A stretch of DNA of 43,993 nt from Bacillota bacterium (lineage in GTDB: Bacteria; Bacillota; Clostridia; Christensenellales; SZUA-584), in contig JAEZHF010000060.1 of the NCBI GenBank assembly GCA_023416745.1, forward strand, positions 1 to 43,993, given 5' to 3'. Positions within the stretch are counted from its first letter, which is position 1. Every line of letters starts with the position of its first letter. Positions 8,496 to 16,235 of the stretch are shown here, one piece after another. A program made the translations under genes and the position numbers. The notes under the pieces were generated by a model that worked only from the letters and a program-made list of their open reading frames with translations, was not told the origin of the DNA and made no database searches.

Positions 8496-9749
8496 TCAGA
8501 CCGGCTGACGCGCCGCCACCGCCCCGCCGCTTGTCACCAGCACGCCGGCTTCGCCTCCCTTGCTGCTCCATACCTTCTTGTCGTCCCAGATGAAGTCGCC
8601 CTCGCCTTCGCCGCGGCCCGCCACCGTCAGCGGCTGCCCCGCCTTCAGCATAGCGCCCTGCGGAAATACGAACAGCTCGCCGCCCTTTTCGGACCATATC
8701 ATCCAGCCGGAGATGTCGGTATCCTGACCGCCCGTCAGCGTCACTGTCTGCGTGTCCGTGTCGATGTCCATGACGACCGAACCATCAGCCTGCTCTGCCG
8801 TCACATCGGACACCGCCAGTCCGCCGGCCTTCGCCGCCAGCTTAACGCCCAGCGCAAAGTCCTGCGTCACGTAGATATCCGCCCCGCCCAGCGCCGCGAG
8901 CACGCGCGGGTTGGCCGAGTCGTCGTCTTCTGCTGTGCTGGTGGATATCACCGCCGTTTTTGGCGCAACCGCCTTGCCGAAGGCGTCGGACGTCGCATCC
9001 GGGTTGCCGTGGTTGCCCACTTTTAGCACATCGGCCTTCAAATCCGCGCCCGCCTTCATCAGGCTCAGCTCCTCGCTGAACTGCATGTCCCCCGTAAACA
9101 GCCATGTGAGGCCGCCCGCCTGCAGGCGCAGCACCAGCGAGTTGTCGTTGTCGTCGTCCGCGTTGAATTCGATGGGGCCCAGCACCTCAAACGCCGCGCC
9201 GGATTCCGCCCGCACCGTATCTCCTGCCGACAGCCGTGTGAGAGAAAGCCCCGCCTCGTCCGCCAGCTTGTCTATCTTCTCTTTGTTGTGCGTGATGGTA
9301 GCCGCGTAAACCGTGTCGATCTCATACCGGCTCGCGACGGCCTCAAAGCCGCCGATGTGGTCGCCGTGGGTGTGCGTCAGAAACACGCCGTCCAGCCGCT
9401 CCACGCCCAGCGCCGCCAGCGCGCGCAATAGCCTGAGCCCCGCCTTCTTTTCGCCTGTGTCGATCAGATAGTTCTGTGCGCCCAGCTGCACCAGTATCGC
9501 GTCGCCGTAGCCCACGTTAACCGCCGTCACCGCCACATCCGCGTCCGCGGCCTGCGTGGGTTCGGGCGTGGGCACATTAACAGCCGGTTCGTCCGGCTCC
9601 GTCGGTTCGGGCGTCTGCTCCGGCTCGGCGGCCTGCGACACAGCCGCTGTTCCCGTCGGCGTCGGTTCCTCATTATTTCCCGCGCAACCGGCCAGAGCCA
9701 GCAGCAGCGCTAATATTAAAGCGATGAAAAAGCGTAACTTGAAGTGCAT
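8496..9749 (-). CDS. Lipoprotein: ComEC-like metallo-beta-lactamase domain plus lamin-tail domain
   Basis: This 417-residue secreted lipoprotein starts at the ATG at 9749 (AGGA eight bases upstream). The longer frame to 9842 lacks an SD. The signal peptide ends in LAGC (cysteine 22), and a Pro/Thr/Glu-rich linker reaches to about residue 65. A metallo-beta-lactamase fold of the ComEC/Rec2-related type follows, with the metal motif THTHGDH (H126, H128, D130, H131), a later WLFTGD and GNHGNPDAT. The last 70 residues (ISGWMIWSEKGGELFVFP, ending in a Gly/Trp-rich strand pattern) match a lamin-tail domain. Such fusions are presumed extracellular nucleases or phosphodiesterases; the substrate is not known. 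Confidence 0.85.
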   Translation of the reverse strand: MHFKLRFFIALILALLLALAGCAGNNEEPTPTGTAAVSQAAEPEQTPEPTEPDEPAVNVPTPEPTQAADADVAVTAVNVGYGDAILVQLGAQNYLIDTGEKKAGLRLLRALAALGVERLDGVFLTHTHGDHIGGFEAVASRYEIDTVYAATITHNKEKIDKLADEAGLSLTRLSAGDTVRAESGAAFEVLGPIEFNADDDNDNSLVLRLQAGGLTWLFTGDMQFSEELSLMKAGADLKADVLKVGNHGNPDATSDAFGKAVAPKTAVISTSTAEDDDSANPRVLAALGGADIYVTQDFALGVKLAAKAGGLAVSDVTAEQADGSVVMDIDTDTQTVTLTGGQDTDISGWMIWSEKGGELFVFPQGAMLKAGQPLTVAGRGEGEGDFIWDDKKVWSSKGGEAGVLVTSGGAVAARQPV

Positions 9750-9782
9750 CCCGCTTCCTTTCTTACAGCAATTGGCGCGTTC

Positions 9783-9788
9783 AGTATA
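9783..9788 (-). promoter_or_regulatory. Possible -10 box for the metallo-beta-lactamase lipoprotein gene
   Basis: The minus strand reads TATACT at this point, 34 bases upstream of the ATG at 9749. No convincing -35 is found 17 bases further upstream, so this is weak. Confidence 0.3.
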
Positions 9789-9882
9789 ACTCAAAACAGC
9801 GCGGGACGCACCATTGTTCCGAGATTTTTTACAAAATGCCACTATAATATTTGCTTACCGATACAAGAGTATAACTATCAGG

Positions 9883-9921
9883 TTGAATATCTATCTGCAA
9901 TTGTATATATTGGTTATAACC
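9883..9921 (+). promoter_or_regulatory. Promoter and palindrome upstream of the DUF4272 gene
   Basis: TTGAAT (9883-9888) and TATATT (9906-9911) are separated by 17 bases. The perfect palindrome GGTTATAACC follows directly at 9912-9921, over the expected transcription start, where an operator would sit. Confidence 0.5.
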
Positions 9922-9949
9922 TTTGTATTCTAGGAGGACAGCTGCCCAT

Positions 9950-10669
9950 ATGAGATCAACAGAGGAGATATGCATACACGCAATACTAAGCCTTCAGATG
10001 GGATACAGGTGCGCAAGCGAACAAAAATTTGTAGATGGAAAAAACCGCAGCCGGCATGAAAGAGAAAAACACAGAAAGGATATGCTGGACTGGCTGGAGC
10101 AAACGCTTTATTTTGATCTTTACACCGAAGACGAAAAGAAAATATACAAGACCAAGATAGGTTTAAGAAGAAACAACGCCATTCTCAACGAATATTATGT
10201 GGTTGAAACTGTTGAACCCTTGCTATGGAGCATAGGCTTAGTTGACAAACTGACAGCTCCCTGGAAATTTTGCGAGGATGCTTTTGGTGATACGCTTGAA
10301 GTGGGGATAGATCACTGCCTTGACAGCCTGTTGGCAAAATGCCAGCCGAAAGAACAAGCCGAAATAGAACTTCAGCGGGATATTGCAATGCTATGGCATT
10401 GGAGAGCCATTGAAGGAGATGGCCTTCCCGCCAAGTGCGATGTAAAGCGTTCTTTGCAGGAGATATTCGGCGATGAAATACAGCTCGCGCTTGAAGGAAT
10501 CCCATTTTCAAAGGGAGCTTACCCTGATTTTCTTGCAGGGAAAAAAGTGTTCCGAAATCTTGACTCGGATACGATGGAATCCATTCGAATACTCTCACGC
10601 TGGAGACAACATGCTTACGAGTGGATACTTGGTGACGATGTTTGGGATGAGGTAGAGACAAACACCTGA
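9950..10669 (+). CDS. DUF4272 family protein
   Basis: This 239-residue cytoplasmic protein has DUF4272 hallmarks: an opening RSTEEICIHAILSLQMGY, a middle block with VVETVEPLLWSIGLVDKLT, the AMLWHWRAIE segment and the closing DVWDEVETNT. The family's function is unknown. Members occur in variable neighbourhoods and are sometimes seen near contact-dependent toxin loci. The ATG at 9950 is preferred over the TTG at 9923, with AGGAGG 12 bases upstream, slightly long. Its AT content is higher than in the flanking genes. The neighbour on the right is convergent, so the gene is probably monocistronic. Confidence 0.8.
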   Translation: MRSTEEICIHAILSLQMGYRCASEQKFVDGKNRSRHEREKHRKDMLDWLEQTLYFDLYTEDEKKIYKTKIGLRRNNAILNEYYVVETVEPLLWSIGLVDKLTAPWKFCEDAFGDTLEVGIDHCLDSLLAKCQPKEQAEIELQRDIAMLWHWRAIEGDGLPAKCDVKRSLQEIFGDEIQLALEGIPFSKGAYPDFLAGKKVFRNLDSDTMESIRILSRWRQHAYEWILGDDVWDEVETNT

Positions 10670-10679
10670 CGCTTCCCCC

Positions 10680-11606
10680 CTACACCACCAGCAGCGCGAA
10701 CAGCGGTATCGTGACGACGGAGATGAGCGTGCTCACCACCACGATGCGCGAGGCGTATACCGCGTCCAGACCGCTGCGCTCCACCAGCACAACGCTCATC
10801 GCGGCCGCCGGCATGGCGGTGATGAGCACCGGCACCGAGAGCAGTAGACCCGTCATGCCCAGCGCCTTGAGCGCGGCGAACGCCAGCAGCGGCAGCAGCG
10901 CCAGCCTGACCGCGCTGTAGCCGTATACCTTCACGCCGCGCATCACATCGGCGAGGCGTGCCGACGCCAGTATCATGCCGATGATCATCATGGACAGCGG
11001 CGTCTGCAGCGCGCCCAGCATGCCCATCATGGTGGTCAGAAAATCGGGCAGATGCACCCTCCCGATCAGCAGCCCCAGCGCCGCGACGGTGGCATAAAAC
11101 GGTACATTGAGCAGCATGCGCTTGTCGAACCGGCGCGCGCCCGGCTCCGCTCGGCCCAGCAGCACCGGCGTTAAGCCGTAAAGCAGTACGTTCAGCGGCA
11201 TGGAAAACAGCATGGCGTACAGCAGCCCCTTGGTGCCCAGCAGCATATAGCACACCGGCCATCCGAGAAAACCGAAGTTGTGGAAAAACATCGTGGCCTG
11301 AACCACCGCCCGGCTACGCCGATCCTTGGGTTCCAGCAGCCGCGACACCGGAAAGCTCAGCAGCAGCGTCACCAGCGTGATGCACACGGAAGCGATGATC
11401 AGTATCAGCATGTCGCTCTTGATCGCGTCGAAGTCCGCGTCGTTCACGCCAGCCAATATGCTCGACGGCACCGCTATGTTGAGCACTATCGTCGCCAGCA
11501 GCCCGCGCGCCTGCTCCGACGGCTTCGCGGCCTTGCCGAATATATAACCGATCAGTATCAGCAGCAGTACCGCCCCGACCTTTTCCAGTATCACAATAAA
11601 GTTCAT
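10680..11606 (-). CDS. AEC family transporter (auxin-efflux-carrier-like permease)
   Basis: This 308-residue integral membrane protein has about ten hydrophobic segments, typical of the AEC/BASS-like superfamily. Family features include LLILIGYIFGKA at the amino end, NIAVPSSILAGV, NFGFLGWPVCYMLLG and TPLSMMIIGMILA. Relatives export or import organic acids such as malate or malonate, or amino acids; the substrate cannot be assigned. The ATG is preceded by a G-rich SD (GGGGGG). The gene ends 10 bases from the convergent DUF4272 gene. Confidence 0.88.
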   Translation of the reverse strand: MNFIVILEKVGAVLLLILIGYIFGKAAKPSEQARGLLATIVLNIAVPSSILAGVNDADFDAIKSDMLILIIASVCITLVTLLLSFPVSRLLEPKDRRSRAVVQATMFFHNFGFLGWPVCYMLLGTKGLLYAMLFSMPLNVLLYGLTPVLLGRAEPGARRFDKRMLLNVPFYATVAALGLLIGRVHLPDFLTTMMGMLGALQTPLSMMIIGMILASARLADVMRGVKVYGYSAVRLALLPLLAFAALKALGMTGLLLSVPVLITAMPAAAMSVVLVERSGLDAVYASRIVVVSTLISVVTIPLFALLVV

Positions 11607-11747
11607 AATCCCCCCGCAGATGCATGCCGTAGACAGCCAGCTCTATTATACGCCCGCACCAGAACGGACGCAAAGGCTTTCTGCGCCGCCGCTCATTTTG
11701 GTTACAATCTTTTCACAGCGGCCGCGGTATGAATCCGTCCGGCGCTG

Positions 11748-11756
11748 TGGTACAAT
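11748..11756 (+). promoter_or_regulatory. Extended -10 promoter for the DUF362 gene
   Basis: The sequence TGGTACAAT is an extended -10 element (TGn plus TACAAT). Transcription would begin at about 11763, downstream of the ATG at 11758. This supports the TTG at 11788 as the true start of the next gene. Confidence 0.5.
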
Positions 11757-11787
11757 CATGCCAACAGAGAACAAAGGGGACAAGGTT

Positions 11788-12933
11788 TTGACAGACGGTA
11801 AAACGCGCGTGGCGCTGATGGACTGCGCATCGTACGACACGGCGCTGCTGATGAACAAGATAGATAAAGCGTTGGCGCTGCTGGGCGGCTTTTCGCAGTG
11901 GATACACCCCGGCATGAATGTGCTGTTGAAGGTGAACCTGATCGACCCCATGCCGCCCGAATCGGCAGCGGTAACGCATGCGGAGTTTGTCCGCGCCGTT
12001 GTGCGGCTGCTCCAGCCGCTGGGATGCACCGTGTGGATCGGCGACAGCTCGGGCGGAGCCATCGGCGGCAAGGCACAGACAGGCCGCAGCTTTGCTGTGT
12101 CCGGCCTTGAAGCGGTGGCGCAGGAGGAAGGCGCCGTCATCAAGAACTTCGACCGCGAGGGCCTGGTCGAGGTCCAAACGGGCAGCGGCGTAATGCATCT
12201 TGCCAAGCCGCTGTTTGACGCAGACTTCGTCATCAACCTGCCCAAGCTGAAATCGCACTTGCTGGCCACGTACACCGGCGCGGTGAAGAACCTGTACGGC
12301 TGCGTGCCCGGACAGATGAAGGCGACGTATCACAAACAGGCGCAGTCCGCGCGGGAGTTCGGCGAGGTGATCTGCGCGATCAACAAGCATGTCAAACCCG
12401 GCCTGCACATACTGGACGGCGTGGTCGCGATGGACGGGCAGGGCCCTACATCCGGCAAGCCCTATGCTGCGGGCAAGATACTCGCCGCCGCGGACCCGCT
12501 GGCGCTGGACGCCGTCGCCGTGCGCATGCTCGGACGGAACATCCGGGAGCTGCCGCTGTACGCCGCCTCGGTGCGCGAGGGCATCGGCGCGGCGGACATC
12601 AGCCGCATCAAGGTGTGCGGGGACTACGACACACCTCCCCGTCTGCCCGGCTTCAAGCTGCCCCGCGTGATGGGCGCGGAGAAAGCGCCGGGCAACATAT
12701 TCGGGAGAATGATAGACCTGATGCGCACGCGTCCCCTGGTGGACGAGGCCGTCTGCAAGCGCTGCAACGTATGCGTGGAGAGCTGCCCGGTGGAGGCCAT
12801 CGACAAAGCCACCAAACGCATCGACTATGAAGCATGTATCGGCTGCATGTGCTGTCATGAAATGTGCACCTATCATGCGGTGAAGCTGGTGCGGGCAAAC
12901 CCGCTGATGCGGGCGCTGTCCCGGCCGAAATAA
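11788..12933 (+). CDS. DUF362 domain protein with C-terminal double [4Fe-4S] ferredoxin
   Basis: This 381-residue protein has an N-terminal DUF362 domain (residues about 5-300; VLLKVNLIDPMPPESAAVTH, INLPKLKSHLLATYTGAVKN, DPLALDAVAV). A two-cluster ferredoxin domain begins near residue 323 with CKRCNVCVESCP and continues with CIGCMCCHEMC. It probably handles electrons in a redox or cofactor pathway, but the DUF362 reaction is not defined. The TTG at 11788 is chosen because GGGG lies eight bases upstream and because the promoter at 11748-11756 puts the ATG at 11758 outside the transcript. All eight cluster cysteines appear intact. Confidence 0.85.
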   Translation: MTDGKTRVALMDCASYDTALLMNKIDKALALLGGFSQWIHPGMNVLLKVNLIDPMPPESAAVTHAEFVRAVVRLLQPLGCTVWIGDSSGGAIGGKAQTGRSFAVSGLEAVAQEEGAVIKNFDREGLVEVQTGSGVMHLAKPLFDADFVINLPKLKSHLLATYTGAVKNLYGCVPGQMKATYHKQAQSAREFGEVICAINKHVKPGLHILDGVVAMDGQGPTSGKPYAAGKILAAADPLALDAVAVRMLGRNIRELPLYAASVREGIGAADISRIKVCGDYDTPPRLPGFKLPRVMGAEKAPGNIFGRMIDLMRTRPLVDEAVCKRCNVCVESCPVEAIDKATKRIDYEACIGCMCCHEMCTYHAVKLVRANPLMRALSRPK

Positions 12934-12955
12934 CGCGACACATAACCGCCCCTCC

Positions 12956-13108
12956 ATGCTGGCCGCGGGCAGCGTCACGGTGGATCTCGCAGCCTATGAA
13001 GTACGCAAGCACGGCGGATTGACGGCGCAGACGCCGCAAGGAAACGGATGGCGTGCGCATCAGCGTGCCGGACAACGGACCCGGCTACCCGAGGCGGCGC
13101 TGCCTTGA
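12956..13108 (+). pseudogene. Remnant of an OmpR/PhoB-type response regulator
   Basis: The frame reads ML then AAGSVTVDLAAYEVRKHGG, which matches the start of the winged-helix DNA-binding domain of OmpR-family regulators (pattern gxLxLDlaxxevxxxG). After about 22 residues the similarity ends and the frame stops at 13106-13108. There is no receiver domain upstream and no SD. It lies directly before a histidine-kinase fragment, so this is the scar of a deleted two-component system. The match is short. Confidence 0.45.
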
Positions 13109-13146
13109 GCGATATTACCAGGCAGGCTGCGGCCATATAGCGGTTA
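13038..13146 (+). pseudogene. Remnant of a histidine kinase ATPase domain
   Basis: In another frame, KETDGVRISVPDNGPGYP followed by LERYYQAGCG matches the G1 box of HATPase_c domains (VxVxDNGPGIP, then FERFYR). One reading-frame slip inside the region (PEAALP appears in a different frame between the two blocks) shows further decay. The order, regulator fragment then kinase fragment, is that of many two-component operons. Confidence 0.5.
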
Positions 13147-13158
13147 CCTTGACGACAA

Positions 13159-13192
13159 CAGCCTCCGGACGCACACGCTCCGGAGGCTTTTA
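13159..13192 (+). terminator. Strong hairpin terminator
   Basis: AGCCTCCGGA pairs with TCCGGAGGCT around a nine-base loop and is followed by TTTTA. It probably served the deleted two-component operon and now ends transcription from the DUF362 gene. Confidence 0.85.
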
Positions 13193-13203
13193 CTCTGCTA
13201 TCC

Positions 13204-13473
13204 CTAAACCGAGACGCCGCCGAACAGGCTTTGCAGCGCAGTGCTGAGCGGGTCTTCCCCGCTTCGCATCATCAGCGGCGGGCCGCTCCCCATCGACGCC
13301 TCCAGCGCTTCGCGTATCGCCTCCTCCTGTTCCTCTGTGATGGCGCCTGATTCCACCAGCGACTCCAGCGGGTCCGCTTTGGCTGTGCTCCCCGCCTTTT
13401 GCGTCTGGCTGTCCGCCAGCCTGTTCTGATAATATACTGCCGACAGATTCGAGTATCCGGATATTGTGTTCAT
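13204..13473 (-). CDS. Small protein with MNxIxGY amino end, unknown function
   Basis: This 89-residue protein starts at the ATG at 13473, with GGAGG six bases upstream; the longer frame to 13545 lacks an SD. It opens MNTISGYSNLSAVYYQNRL, then has a helical stretch LESLVESGAITEEQEEAIREAL and a Gly/Ser-rich tail. It has no signal peptide or membrane segment. Its N-terminus resembles that of the next gene upstream (MNAINGYTEWINY), and both carry G-x-IT-x-x-Q helical repeats, so they are paralogues. A shared N-terminal tag of this kind in unrelated small proteins may be an export signal, which is inference. Upstream DNA carries 11-base repeats. Confidence 0.7.
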   Translation of the reverse strand: MNTISGYSNLSAVYYQNRLADSQTQKAGSTAKADPLESLVESGAITEEQEEAIREALEASMGSGPPLMMRSGEDPLSTALQSLFGGVSV

Positions 13474-13572
13474 CGTGAACCTCCAAATGTGATTTCTGAT
13501 CTGTATATCGGCGCAATCACGATGCGTTAAACGGCCTGCCGGCACTGTTCATCGAATGTTCCCTGTTCTGTA

Positions 13573-13616
13573 AGCTTCCCGTTTGGTTCCTGTGAGCTTC
13601 CCGTTAGCTTCCCGTT
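13573..13616. repeat. Three 11-base repeats AGCTTCCCGTT upstream of the small gene
   Basis: Perfect copies occur at 13573-13583, 13595-13605 and 13606-13616, with a degenerate copy filling 13584-13594. That gives an 11-base tandem register over about 44 bases, roughly one helical turn per unit. It lies about 100-140 bases upstream of the ATG at 13473, a position suited to a regulator binding array. A related GGCTTCCCGTTA occurs at 21669-21680. Confidence 0.6.
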
Positions 13617-13697
13617 AACTTGGAGCCTCTGCGCAGCTGTCTCCTTGCTTTGCCGCTCAAAAGAATGCACTGGGTTTATGCCGTGAAAGGGCTGGCA

Positions 13698-13727
13698 AAA
13701 CAAAAAGCGGACCCGTTAAGTCCGCTG
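13698..13727 (-). terminator. Terminator of the 13753-14439 gene
   Basis: On the minus strand AGCGGAC pairs with GTCCGCT around a seven-base loop, followed by TTTTGTTTT. Confidence 0.85.
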
Positions 13728-13752
13728 TTTCACACTCTTTTATTGATGGCCG

Positions 13753-14439
13753 TTACGCCATCGCGCCCTCCGCAAGGCTCTCCTCGTAAGCGTTCAGTAT
13801 GCCGTATTGACCGCTGTCCGCCGCCCGCGCCAGCGGATTTGTCTGCATCTGGTTGTAAGCCAGCCGCGCCTGCCTGAGCTTTACCGCGCTGCGGCACAAT
13901 TCCATCACCGCGTCCATCTGGTCCTGCGACAGCGTGCCGTCCGATACCAGATCCTGCAGCCGCTCGCCCGAGCCCGTGAGCGCCGCAGCTGCCGCGTCCC
14001 GCTGCTCAGGAGTCATCGTTCCCGATTTGGCCAGAACGTTAAGGCGCCTCAGCACTGATGTTGGCATGGCCTCGCGCGAGCGCTTCAGCCCGTCAAATAT
14101 CTCATCCGCCTGATCGTCCGTGATGTCGCCCCGCAGCACCATGTCGTCCAGCATGTCCTGCAGGTCGCCTTCGGACAGGCTGGTGCCTGCTCGCCGGATA
14201 CTCTCCAGCATACCGCGCACGTCCCGCACAGCCCCAGTGGCCGCATGCCGGGCAACCGTCTGCGCCGCCAAACCTGCCTGCGGCTCAGCGGCGGGTCTGT
14301 CCCCCGCGCCCGTATTGCGCCGCGCATCGTCAGGCCGCTCCGGAGCCGTATTTTCGGTGCCGCCGTTCTGCGGCGAAAATGCGCCCGCCGTCAGGTTCCG
14401 ATAATTTATCCATTCAGTGTATCCGTTGATCGCGTTCAC
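13753..14439 (-). CDS. Helical-repeat protein with MNxIxGY amino end, unknown function
   Basis: This 228-residue protein is read from a GTG at 14439 with GGAGG six bases upstream. It opens MNAINGYTEWINYRNL, followed by a low-complexity Pro/Ala/Arg-rich linker (about 20-65) that looks disordered. Three helical units then repeat a pattern of L-x-D-x-x-x-x-G-x-IT/MT-x-x-Q (residues about 95-190): LDDMVLRGDITDDQADEI, LAKSGTMTPEQRDAA and LVSDGTLSQDQMDAV. It is a paralogue of the 89-residue neighbour. There is no signal peptide, enzymatic motif or known family. The repeats could form a small EF-hand-like or adaptor fold, which is speculative. Confidence 0.7.
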   Translation of the reverse strand: MNAINGYTEWINYRNLTAGAFSPQNGGTENTAPERPDDARRNTGAGDRPAAEPQAGLAAQTVARHAATGAVRDVRGMLESIRRAGTSLSEGDLQDMLDDMVLRGDITDDQADEIFDGLKRSREAMPTSVLRRLNVLAKSGTMTPEQRDAAAAALTGSGERLQDLVSDGTLSQDQMDAVMELCRSAVKLRQARLAYNQMQTNPLARAADSGQYGILNAYEESLAEGAMA

Positions 14440-14985
14440 TGAAGTCCTCCGTTGATGCTGATATCTTTATATGGGCACGTTGGGGCGCGGTTAAACAATA
14501 ACTTTGCTGATGAAACGAATAATTTCTCAATACATGCGCCGCCTGAATGACCTGCTGAAGAATTACTTCTTTCCTCTCGTGAACCAACGAAGCCGGCTTA
14601 TCGTTGCCCGCGGGCGACATGTTCCCATACGCATGCAACATACCCTTCCGTGCGGCTTCTTCCTTCCGCTCCTGCTCTGCCGTCAGCCCATCGCCGATAT
14701 TTTCATAAGTGTGCAGCATGCCGTTGACGTAGCTTTTGCCGTCATCCTCCAGCAGTTGATTGCCCTTTTTGCCCCACTCGTTCGCGCCCATCACTTCATA
14801 CATCTCCAGCTCGAGGTTGTCGATATCTGCTTCCGCTTGCTTGATGGGAGCATCCAAAGCATTCATGCCTTCTACATCATTTTTCAGCATGAGGTTTATT
14901 TGCTGCTTGTTCAAGGCTTTCGCTGCTTCCTGCTGCTTACCGATCTCATCCTCGTAGGCCGAGATGCTGTTAAACCTTAGAAGTG
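14414..14985 (-). pseudogene. Module copy A: start-less fragment of the FNSISAY repeat module
   Basis: From about 14980 down to 14745 the frame reads FNSISAYEDEIGKQQEAAKA and on to NQLLEDD. It is nearly identical at protein level to the amino part of the NlpC/P60 protein at 17.6 kb (copy B) and to the 85-residue ORF at 24.3 kb (copy C). It has no usable start: a TAG lies upstream, and the promoter-like left end seen in copies B-D is degenerate here (CATAGC instead of TATAAT). After residue EDD the sequence diverges into a helical segment (GMLHTYENIGDGL, later QQVIQAAHVLR) that has no catalytic motif and runs into the start of the next gene. It looks like a discarded cassette with a different C-terminal tip. 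Confidence 0.65.
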
Positions 14986-15046
14986 CTATGCCATCGCTGG
15001 AGACAAGGATGGACTAATGGTAATTATATTTTAACAAGTCTTATCT

Positions 15047-16204
15047 CTAATCTGCCTCTTCAATATCCACCGACAAGTAGTGCTCGATTAAGGTTTGACC
15101 ATTTTGAATAGTAACCTTGTAAAAGGATATCTTGTCACTATCTCTTATTCTTAGATACAGATTTTCATTAGAAAATTGAATGCTCGCACCAATATTGTTA
15201 TCATCTGATAGGTTTGATATATCATATAATGTATATTCAATATTATCTATGTAATTATACGCTTTTAGCAGCACTGTCCCATCATTTTCATCCGTTTCAA
15301 CAAACAACATGTATTGCCCCGCTACTGTATAAAAAGGACTTATCGGCGCTAATTCGTAAAGATCACCTGTTTCTATGTCGTAAACCAGATTGTTGCTAAA
15401 ATTATTTTCACTGTTATGGAACTCTGCTAACACAATCCTTCCAAGACTGATATCAAACTGATAATACACCGGTCTGTTAACAACTACTTCCTGTGATTGG
15501 TTTAAATGATATTTTACAAGATCACCCATCTCACCATAAGTTATACCGAATATTTCATCGTTGTAAATACAAAAGCTGTCAACATTCCTTCCTATTTTTA
15601 TCAGGTTGTTGCCGTTAATTTCGCATACATATAAAGATGTTCTTTCCATGTTGGAATCAAGCAATTGGCAGCTAAAATAAATGTTATTCCCTATACTAGC
15701 CAGACTCCAAATCTCATCATCTGTTGATACTATGGTTTGCTTGGTTTTCTTTTTTATATCAAAGCGGATAATCTCATTCTTGTCTTGCGTTGTATAATAG
15801 ATATTACCGTTTTCAGCGGTGAAAAGGTCACATTGATCTAGAACAATTCTTATATTTTTATTGCTTTTCTCTATAACGTATAAGTTTGATAGGCCGCGCG
15901 CAAAAACACTGAAACACATATACTTCTCGTCTTCATAAAACCATTCATTCGAATTAGCCTTTTGGATATTATCAATAATAATATCTGGTATGTCTGCATC
16001 TGGTTTTGCCTGAACCGGGTCAGGCAAAACCAATGCTCCAGATGTCGGATTCGGAGAGGCTGGTGAAACAACCGGCACTTCGGGCAAATCAGACTTGGCG
16101 GGTTGACTGCTTTTTTCAAATAATGCGTTTTCATCATCCTTTTGGGTACAGGCATTACATAATATTAAAACTACCAGCAATACAATAGCTAAAGCTTTCT
16201 TCAT
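15047..16204 (-). CDS. Lipoprotein, beta-propeller-like (DUF5050-type), linked to the NlpC/P60 gene
   Basis: This 385-residue lipoprotein has a signal peptide ending in CNAC (cysteine 19) and a Pro/Ser-rich linker to about residue 75. The rest is a series of short strand pairs such as GNIYYTTQDKNEIIRFD, GNNIYFSCQ and NNLVYDIETGDLYEL, typical of DUF5050/TolB-like propellers. It begins 31 bases after the NlpC/P60 stop, with GGAGG seven bases before its ATG, so the two form an operon. It is distinctly AT-rich against its neighbours, suggesting transfer. An immunity or substrate-binding role for the wall enzyme upstream is possible but not shown. Confidence 0.75.
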   Translation of the reverse strand: MKKALAIVLLVVLILCNACTQKDDENALFEKSSQPAKSDLPEVPVVSPASPNPTSGALVLPDPVQAKPDADIPDIIIDNIQKANSNEWFYEDEKYMCFSVFARGLSNLYVIEKSNKNIRIVLDQCDLFTAENGNIYYTTQDKNEIIRFDIKKKTKQTIVSTDDEIWSLASIGNNIYFSCQLLDSNMERTSLYVCEINGNNLIKIGRNVDSFCIYNDEIFGITYGEMGDLVKYHLNQSQEVVVNRPVYYQFDISLGRIVLAEFHNSENNFSNNLVYDIETGDLYELAPISPFYTVAGQYMLFVETDENDGTVLLKAYNYIDNIEYTLYDISNLSDDNNIGASIQFSNENLYLRIRDSDKISFYKVTIQNGQTLIEHYLSVDIEEAD

Positions 16205-16235
16205 TTGTTTTCCTCCGAATCCATAACAGTAAAGT

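Noticed and set aside
11713..12978. Antisense ORF of 421 codons opposite the DUF362 gene
   Set aside because: High GC opens long reverse frames; the His/Arg-rich composition is typical of shadows, and the plus-strand gene is certain.
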